In this document: piece after piece, positions 1-4,236 of the stretch | How positions within the stretch are numbered: position 1 is the first letter of the stretch | How the letters are laid out: every line of letters starts with the position of its first letter | NCBI GenBank assembly: GCA_026995985.1 | Contig: JALWNF010000003.1 | Span: 1-8,301 of the forward strand | Length of the DNA: 8,301 nt | Direction of reading: 5' to 3' | DNA from: Campylobacteraceae bacterium | GTDB taxonomy: Bacteria; Campylobacterota; Campylobacteria; Campylobacterales; Sulfurovaceae | The notes under the pieces: generated by a model | The model's input: the letters and a program-made list of their open reading frames with translations, nothing else | Database searches by the model: none | Told to the model about the DNA's origin: nothing | Made by a program: the position numbers and the translations under genes

Positions 1-948
1 TTCTCACCATACTATACTACTCAAGTCATTACAAAATCTGGCTCAAATGTAAATGGTTCTATCTTATATGGTATAGATTTTGAAAAAGAGAAGATGATAA
101 ATGAGGTCTTCCAAAAGTCCATGAAATCATCACTCAACACAAAAAGTAAATTTAAAATAGTTATAGGTGAAGCCCTAGCTGTTGAGATGAGTGTCTACAA
201 AGGACAAAAACTTACACTCTACTTCTCTGAAGAACAAGCTGTTGGTTTTGGCTCTATGCCTCTACACAAACGTTTTACTATTGATGCTACATTTCACTCT
301 GGCATAAATACTTACGATAAAGCTATTATATATACAACACATGGTGCATTTCAAAAAATATTAAAACGCAAAGAGGGAGTCTACGATGGTATTCATATCT
401 ACTCTACCAATGCACAAGAGGACAAAAAAAAGATTATTGCATATCTTAAAAAGATAGGTTATGCACAAAGTGTACGAATTCAGGGTTGGTGGGAACAAAA
501 TGCCTCATTTTTTGCTGCTATGGAGATGGAGAAACATGCTCTATTTTTAGTTCTACTACTTATTATCTTAGTTGCATCACTAAATATTATCTCTTCTCTT
601 CTTATGACAGTCATGAGTCGTCGTTCAGAGATTGCTCTTATGAAAACATTAGGTGCAACAACAATAGAGATACAACATATTTTCTTTAAACTTGGAGCAA
701 TTATTGGTATAGGTGGTATTGTTGCAGGAACTATTTTAGGACTTATTGGAAAATGGGTTTTGACAACATTTCCTATTATTCAACTCTCAGAAGAGGTTTA
801 TGGGTTCTCTAAATTGCCTGTTGATTTAACACTAAGTGATTTTATTATGATTATAGTAGGGGCGATTACTATTGTACTTCTCTCTTCTCTTTACCCTGCC
901 ATAAAAGCATCTTCAACAAATCCACTTAATGTACTTAGACACGAATAG
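1..948 (+). CDS. ABC transporter permease of the LolC/LolE (FtsX-like) family, 5' end outside window
   Basis: The reading frame is open from base 1, so the start lies upstream and 315 residues are visible. The first half is a soluble, periplasm-like (MacB/Lol-type) segment. Three hydrophobic helices follow at visible residues about 179-206, 229-255 and 279-302. The stretch after the first helix, with SRRSEIALMKTLGAT, is the cytoplasmic coupling region typical of FtsX-domain permeases. The C-terminus SLYPAIKASSTNPLNVLRHE matches the YPA-(R/K)-A-S-x-x-(D/N)-P ending of LolC and LolE. In that family the permease works with the ATPase LolD to release lipoproteins from the inner membrane to LolA. 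Whether this protein has that substrate cannot be decided here, because no lolD or lolA is in view. Other FtsX-like exporters remain possible, but the C-terminus favours Lol. Confidence 0.85.
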   Translation, partial: FSPYYTTQVITKSGSNVNGSILYGIDFEKEKMINEVFQKSMKSSLNTKSKFKIVIGEALAVEMSVYKGQKLTLYFSEEQAVGFGSMPLHKRFTIDATFHSGINTYDKAIIYTTHGAFQKILKRKEGVYDGIHIYSTNAQEDKKKIIAYLKKIGYAQSVRIQGWWEQNASFFAAMEMEKHALFLVLLLIILVASLNIISSLLMTVMSRRSEIALMKTLGATTIEIQHIFFKLGAIIGIGGIVAGTILGLIGKWVLTTFPIIQLSEEVYGFSKLPVDLTLSDFIMIIVGAITIVLLSSLYPAIKASSTNPLNVLRHE

Positions 949-952
949 AGAG

Positions 953-975
953 GGTGTTTTCTTAATGAAAACACC
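953..975. terminator. Hairpin between convergent genes, possible bidirectional terminator
   Basis: A perfect 9-base-pair stem (953-961 with 967-975) and a 5-base loop lie 5 bases after the permease stop and 30 bases past the stop of the minus-strand CZB gene. It is the only clear hairpin between the two converging genes. It is not a canonical intrinsic terminator: on the plus strand it is followed by an A-rich tract rather than a U-run, and on the minus strand no U-run follows either. A terminator role is inferred mainly from position. Confidence 0.45.
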
Positions 976-1005
976 AAAAATAAATTTTAGATAGTAAGAG
1001 AAAAT

Positions 1006-1473
1006 CTACAAAAACTTCTTAAAACTCTTTTCATCTATAAGAGTTATCTTCTTTTCAATAATATTTAAATATGATACCAACTCAATAGATACCTCTTCTA
1101 ACTGAGCAAGATATTTAATTGCTTCTTGCTCTTGTGTTGCTGAAATTTTCTTAGAACGTCCTAAAAGCTTTTCCCATAGCGTACGTTTTGAAGAATTAAA
1201 ATAGATTTTAAAAATATTTATATAAATATCATGTAACTCTCTATGTTTTGCATCTAACTTCTCTATAGCCTCTTCCTTAAAAATATATAATAGAATCTGA
1301 CCATCTCCATAAAACCACTTTCCAAATTCACAAGATGTTATTTTAAGAGGTATATCCTCTTTAGAGACCTCTAAGCCATTAACAAGTTTTTTAGCCCTAT
1401 AGACCCATTTTACATGCTCCCTTCTTGCACTCCGAATATTTTTTAAAACCTCTCTTTTTGTCACAATAGACAT
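1006..1473 (-). CDS. Stand-alone CZB (chemoreceptor zinc-binding) domain protein
   Basis: A soluble 155-residue protein with no signal peptide or membrane segment. It carries the full CZB signature. His20 lies in REHVKW, Cys48 in SCEFGKWFYGDG, and His77 and His81 in AKHRELH. These are the His/Cys/His/His zinc ligands known from CZB domains attached to chemoreceptors such as Helicobacter TlpD and to the diguanylate cyclase DgcZ. In that family the Cys-zinc centre senses zinc or oxidants such as hypochlorous acid. No receptor, GGDEF or other output domain is present. The C-terminal third (about 95-155) is helical and Lys/Glu-rich. The start is supported by an AAGGAG ribosome-binding site a few bases upstream. 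The gene lies 40 bases after cca on the same strand but has its own TATAAT box. It could be a partner of a separate signalling protein or a simple metal-binding protein; its partner is unknown. Confidence 0.82.
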   Translation of the reverse strand: MSIVTKREVLKNIRSARREHVKWVYRAKKLVNGLEVSKEDIPLKITSCEFGKWFYGDGQILLYIFKEEAIEKLDAKHRELHDIYINIFKIYFNSSKRTLWEKLLGRSKKISATQEQEAIKYLAQLEEVSIELVSYLNIIEKKITLIDEKSFKKFL

Positions 1474-1497
1474 TATACTCCTTATTAATTTCTAAAT

Positions 1498-1503
1498 ATT
1501 ATA
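1498..1503 (-). promoter_or_regulatory. Promoter -10 box for the CZB gene
   Basis: A perfect TATAAT on the minus strand lies in the 40-base gap between cca and the CZB gene. It predicts a start of transcription near 1491 and a leader of about 18 bases holding the AAGGAG site. No good -35 is visible, which is usual for Campylobacterota housekeeping promoters. Chance occurrence in AT-rich DNA is possible. Confidence 0.5.
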
Positions 1504-1513
1504 GATTAATATA

Positions 1514-2908
1514 TCAGTTCTTATCATAAAATCTCTCTTTGATATTTAAGACAAACTCAACTGCTTCAATTCTACTAACTATTTTACCCTCCAACTGCTC
1601 ACTATAGACAGCATCTAATAGTCTCTTAAACTCTTTCGATGGTTTATATCCTAGCTCAATTAGGTCTCTTCCTTGAAGTAGAGGCTTTAAAGGTTTGCTG
1701 TAGACATCTAACTCCTCTGCCTTTTTGAGCAACCAATCTCCAGCCTCATAGACCCCTTTTAAAGAAGCCTTGGTTGTTCGACCTAAAAAATCGGCTCTAG
1801 CTACAGTTACTAACTCTTCTATATTGACTTTGGTTGCCAACTTTCTAATAGTTGAGTCTTTTGCTTTTCCTCTAAAGTAGATAGATGGGGCTAAGTGGTA
1901 CTTAACTAAAGGCAGAATAGAGTCTATAAAATTATGTTCATTTGTAACTCTGTATAGAAGACTCTTTGTAGGCTCTAGCCCAGCTTTTTCATGACCAATG
2001 GCTGTTATCTTCTTTTGAGTTACTTGGGTATGAGTAGCTTTTCCTAAGTCGTGGCATAGTATGGCAAACATCATCTTTAAGTCATGCTTCTCATCACCTC
2101 TTTTTAGCTCTACCATCTTATCAAGAGCCATAAGTGTATGAGTCCACACATCACCCTCTGGGTGCCAAATAGGGCTTTGAGGTACACCAATAATGGCATA
2201 AAGTTCAGGAAAGTATAGTTCTATTACCCCTAACTCTCTCATAAGCTCAAAACCAATAGAGGGCTTTTTTGACTTTAGAAGTAGCTTTTTGAACTCTGTG
2301 TAGACTCTCTCTTTTGGTAGCTCATCAAGTAGACCATCTTTTACCATATTTTTACAGAGTTCAAATGTATCTCTATCTAAGGTGTAGCCAAATCTAGCTA
2401 TAAACTGCACAGCCCTATATAGACGCAGAGGGTCTTCAACAAATCTCTTAGAGTCAATATGTCGCAACCTTTTAGACTCCATATCCTCTTTAGCTCCAAA
2501 TGGGTCTAAAAATCTCTTTTGCTCTACATCATAACCAAGTGCATTTATGGTAAAGTCTCGACGCAAAGATGCCTCTTTAAAGCTCATAAAGCCATCAGAT
2601 ACTACATCAAACCCCTTATGTCCTGTAGATACTTTCTGCTCCCTTCTTGGAAAAGAGAAATCATACTCCTCACCATTATATACAAACTTTAAGATTCCAA
2701 AACTCTTACCTACTAGATTAACCGAACCATACTTGGCAAGGAGATTTTGTAGAGTCTCAATCCTCTTTAGACCATAGACTTCAATATCATAATCTTTGCT
2801 AGGCAAACCTAAAAAGTGGTCACGTACTGCTCCTCCTACTACTATGGCTTTGGCATTTAGTTTTTTTAACTCTTTTGATATGTTTTTTACTATTTCTGGT
2901 AGACACAT
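1514..2908 (-). CDS. cca: CCA tRNA nucleotidyltransferase with HD domain
   Basis: This 464-residue enzyme adds or repairs the 3'-terminal CCA of tRNA using CTP and ATP. It is a class II nucleotidyltransferase (poly(A) polymerase head domain). Visible motifs are GGAVRD (25-30), the metal-binding DYD (Asp39 and Asp41), RRDFTINAL (116-124) and the nucleotide-selecting EDPLR (158-162) leading into LYRAVQFIARF. The C-terminal half carries an HD phosphohydrolase-type domain, with His249, His257 and the His286-Asp287 pair in LCHDLGK, as in the HD-bearing Cca of enterobacteria. The EDxxR template motif suits a full CCA-adding enzyme, although some lineages split the work between CC- and A-adding relatives. 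The start is 13 bases after the ppx stop. The only Shine-Dalgarno candidate, GAGG, overlaps that stop and is about 16 bases away, so translation may be coupled to ppx. Confidence 0.93.
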   Translation of the reverse strand: MCLPEIVKNISKELKKLNAKAIVVGGAVRDHFLGLPSKDYDIEVYGLKRIETLQNLLAKYGSVNLVGKSFGILKFVYNGEEYDFSFPRREQKVSTGHKGFDVVSDGFMSFKEASLRRDFTINALGYDVEQKRFLDPFGAKEDMESKRLRHIDSKRFVEDPLRLYRAVQFIARFGYTLDRDTFELCKNMVKDGLLDELPKERVYTEFKKLLLKSKKPSIGFELMRELGVIELYFPELYAIIGVPQSPIWHPEGDVWTHTLMALDKMVELKRGDEKHDLKMMFAILCHDLGKATHTQVTQKKITAIGHEKAGLEPTKSLLYRVTNEHNFIDSILPLVKYHLAPSIYFRGKAKDSTIRKLATKVNIEELVTVARADFLGRTTKASLKGVYEAGDWLLKKAEELDVYSKPLKPLLQGRDLIELGYKPSKEFKRLLDAVYSEQLEGKIVSRIEAVEFVLNIKERFYDKN

Positions 2909-2921
2909 ATTTAATATTTAG

Positions 2922-3839
2922 CTACCTCTGTTTGCATACTGAAAAGGCTACACCTTCACGGAGTCCATCATCTATTACCATTGACTCTTTAAAACCTGAA
3001 ATGGTATAGAGTTCATCATAAATTAAGATACCAGATACAATCAAATCATCACGCCCTACTCCAACAGCTTTTACTCTCTCTTGTGGATTCATCTCTAGTA
3101 GTCTCATAAGCTGTGTTACTAAATCTTTTTGAGAGAGCCTTGTTCCATGAATCTTTTGAGCATCATAAGTTGCATACTCCATTCCTAACTTCATTGCAGC
3201 TACTGTAGTTGGTGTTCCTGCTATGGCAACAAAGAGTTTGGTCTTGCCATACTTTGAGACAATCTCATTGTAGTACTCCCTCATTGGGTTCATTAAAGCT
3301 GGTATGGCATCGGCTATTTGAGGTGGACTCTTAAAGGTCTGGGTTACCGTTACAATGCCTATTGGAAAGCTCTTTGAAAAACTCTTACCCTCTCCATAAT
3401 GAAATAGTAGTTCGGTTGAGCCACCTCCAATGTCAACCATCATAAAACTCTCTGGTCGCTCTCCTAAAAGCTTTAGACGCTCTTGAATAGCCATTAAGGC
3501 ATAGTTTGCCTCCTGCTCTCCATCTATTACCTCAAACTCTACACCTGTTTTGCTTTTAATTGTTGCTAAGACCTCATCACTATTTTTTGCTTGACGAATA
3601 GCCTCTGTAGTTACAGCTTTTACTGTTGCATCACTAAAACCAAGCCTCTCTTTTGCCTCATTGAGTGCTGTAACAATACGCTCTATAGCCTCTTTTGAGA
3701 CAACCCCTGTATGGCTTAGTTTATCTGCTGTCTTTACTGTCTTATGAAACTCACCTAAACGCTCTTTTGTATGGCAATCCATCTTTAAAATTCGCAAACT
3801 GTTTGAACCTAAATCAATAGCAACAATACCTTTTTTCAT
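2922..3839 (-). CDS. ppx: Ppx/GppA family exopolyphosphatase / guanosine pentaphosphatase, short form
   Basis: A 305-residue protein of the ASKHA (sugar kinase/Hsp70/actin) fold that hydrolyses inorganic polyphosphate and/or pppGpp. Motifs in order are AIDLGSNSLRI (7-17, phosphate-binding loop 1), TEAIRQAKN (78-86), IDGEQEA (105-111, with the conserved acidic catalytic region), VDIGGGSTEL (135-144, phosphate loop 2), AIAGTPTT (205-212) and DDGLREG (290-296). It stops after the actin-like core and lacks the C-terminal HD-like extension of the roughly 500-residue enterobacterial enzymes, so it is a short form. Sequence alone cannot say whether polyphosphate or pppGpp is preferred. The ATG at 3839 is chosen because AGGA lies 5 bases upstream. 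An in-frame TTG at 3875 would add 12 residues but has no ribosome-binding site and lies upstream of the predicted transcript start. It is first in a likely ppx-cca operon. Confidence 0.9.
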   Translation of the reverse strand: MKKGIVAIDLGSNSLRILKMDCHTKERLGEFHKTVKTADKLSHTGVVSKEAIERIVTALNEAKERLGFSDATVKAVTTEAIRQAKNSDEVLATIKSKTGVEFEVIDGEQEANYALMAIQERLKLLGERPESFMMVDIGGGSTELLFHYGEGKSFSKSFPIGIVTVTQTFKSPPQIADAIPALMNPMREYYNEIVSKYGKTKLFVAIAGTPTTVAAMKLGMEYATYDAQKIHGTRLSQKDLVTQLMRLLEMNPQERVKAVGVGRDDLIVSGILIYDELYTISGFKESMVIDDGLREGVAFSVCKQR

Positions 3840-3864
3840 CTCTATCCTAATTTTACTTTTTAAA

Positions 3865-3893
3865 ATTATACACAAATATACTAGATATAATAA
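3865..3893 (-). promoter_or_regulatory. ppx promoter
   Basis: On the minus strand there is a perfect TATAAT at 3865-3870, with a poor -35-like TTATTA at 3888-3893 (17-base spacing). Predicted transcription begins near 3858, giving a leader of about 19 bases that contains the AGGA ribosome-binding site of ppx. It lies back-to-back with the speA promoter. Confidence 0.6.
3886..3891 (+). promoter_or_regulatory. Probable native speA promoter -10 box
   Basis: A perfect plus-strand TATAAT lies only 15 bases before the left end of the inverted-repeat element. It predicts transcription from about 3898, so the whole element would be transcribed as the speA leader. No -35 hexamer is recognisable. No better plus-strand promoter is visible inside the element or between it and speA, but a promoter contributed by the element is not excluded. 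Confidence 0.5.
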
Positions 3894-3903
3894 TATTTTT
3901 ATT

Positions 3904-3908
3904 TTAAA
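3904..3908. repeat. Possible left copy of a 5-base target duplication (TTAAA)
   Basis: TTAAA here and at 4223-4227 flank the element if its ends are taken as ACCTG...CAGGT. The call is ambiguous because these bases overlap the outer bases of the inverted repeats and are AT-rich and near-palindromic. Confidence 0.35.
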
Positions 3909-3939
3909 ACCTGAGTTCGACGGAATACCATATCCACAA
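3907..3939. repeat. Left 33-base terminal inverted repeat
   Basis: The 33 bases here, starting AAACCTGAGTTCGAC, are the exact reverse complement of 4192-4224. Such a perfect match is far beyond chance in a region this size and defines the ends of the intergenic element. Confidence 0.97.
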
Positions 3940-4083
3940 TTTTACGAGGTTTTTCTCAAAGAGAGTGCAAAGCACTGCATAGGCAACGACAGATTTTTGC
4001 AGGACTAACTAGTTAATTGTCCTCACTTTGTTGCGGAGTTTCACTAAAAAAATCTGTCTAAGCATATGGGAAACCTCGTAAAA
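3940..4083. repeat. Left inner arm of the element (nested hairpins)
   Basis: The base of this arm is 3940-3952 paired perfectly with 4071-4083, extendable three more pairs (two G-U and one C-G) to 3955/4068. It starts immediately after the left terminal repeat. Inside are a 5-pair hairpin at 3964-3976, an 11-pair stem 3988-3998/4048-4058, and a hairpin at 4001-4023 (AGGAC/GTCCT around TAACTAGTTA). The long stems are mutually compatible in a single fold. Confidence 0.7.
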
Positions 4084-4092
4084 CCCGTAGGG

Positions 4093-4191
4093 AAGCCTAA
4101 AAATAGGCAATCTTCCCAAAATAAAATTTTTGAATTAGCTACGGCTAGTCCTGCAAATTTGATTTTGAAAATCTTACCTATTTTTAGGCTT
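4093..4191. repeat. Right inner arm of the element, hairpin capped by a UACG tetraloop
   Basis: The base is a perfect 15-pair stem, 4093-4107 with 4177-4191, ending exactly where the right terminal repeat begins. After an internal loop it continues as 4117-4129/4155-4167 (12 of 13 pairs). It is capped by a 6-pair stem 4134-4139/4144-4149, including one G-U, closing the loop C(UACG)G. UNCG loops closed by C-G are a known class of very stable RNA tetraloops. A local alternative hairpin, 4090-4099 with 4104-4108 and 4113-4117, would compete with the base of this arm. Confidence 0.65.
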
Positions 4192-4224
4192 TTGTGGATA
4201 TGGTATTCCGTCGAACTCAGGTTT
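4192..4224. repeat. Right 33-base terminal inverted repeat
   Basis: Exact reverse complement of 3907-3939, ending in CTCAGGTTT one base before the speA Shine-Dalgarno sequence. If transcribed together, the two repeats would form a 33-pair stem next to the ribosome-binding site. Confidence 0.97.
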
Positions 4225-4227
4225 AAA
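4223..4227. repeat. Possible right copy of a 5-base target duplication (TTAAA)
   Basis: Matches TTAAA at 3904-3908. Its last two bases are the AA of the speA AAGGAGG site, so a pre-insertion sequence TTAAAGGAGGAG would already have held the ribosome-binding site. The same overlap caveat applies as for the left copy. Confidence 0.35.
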
Positions 4228-4232
4228 GGAGG
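4226..4232 (+). promoter_or_regulatory. speA ribosome-binding site, decides the start
   Basis: A full-consensus AAGGAGG ends 4 bases before ATG 4237. This is the strongest Shine-Dalgarno match in the window and fixes the SpeA start at 4237 rather than at the upstream in-frame ATG at 4066, which lies inside the repeat element. Confidence 0.92.
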
Positions 4233-4236
4233 AGAT

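Larger units (their letters stand above)
3907..4224. mobile_element. MITE-like, non-coding nested inverted-repeat element between ppx and speA
   Basis: A 318-base block (314 if the flanking TTAAA copies are excluded) is bounded by perfect 33-base inverted repeats. It has no transposase or other credible protein. Its interior is built of further inverted repeats: 3940-3955 with 4068-4083; 3988-3998 with 4048-4058; 4093-4107 with 4177-4191; 4117-4129 with 4155-4167 (one mismatch); and 3997-4007 with 4146-4156. It fills nearly all of the 397-base gap between the ppx and speA start codons. It lies between the putative speA promoter and the speA ribosome-binding site, and the right end stops one base before the AAGGAGG. 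The terminal repeats and possible TTAAA duplication fit a miniature inverted-repeat transposable element mobilised in trans. A structured non-coding RNA or a dispersed intergenic repeat is the alternative. I do not recognise the family. Confidence 0.75.

Noticed and set aside
486..689. Second plus-strand frame inside the permease gene
   Set aside because: Out-of-frame overlap with the conserved FtsX-domain helix region; Cys/Ser/Tyr-rich composition typical of a shifted frame.
2547..2777. Plus-strand open frame opposite cca
   Set aside because: Antisense shadow. The cca frame carries all expected motifs through this stretch.
3840..3875. TTG start giving ppx 12 extra residues
   Set aside because: No Shine-Dalgarno site upstream, and the TATAAT at 3865-3870 lies inside the extension. 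ATG 3839 has AGGA at 5 bases.
4090..4131. Intrinsic terminator within the speA leader
   Set aside because: A hairpin at 4090-4117 is possible, but it is followed by an A-rich run before any T-run and competes with a longer stem, so it is not called as a terminator.
3907..4224. CRISPR array, integron attC site or tRNA gene
   Set aside because: The repeats are inverted and nested rather than direct and evenly spaced. There is no attC core site pattern or integrase, and no tRNA cloverleaf with T-arm consensus.
4066..4236. Coding sequence upstream of SpeA in the same frame
   Set aside because: It lies within the inverted-repeat element, has no ribosome-binding site, has no similarity to SpeA N-termini that I know, and is followed by a perfect AAGGAGG-ATG start at 4237.
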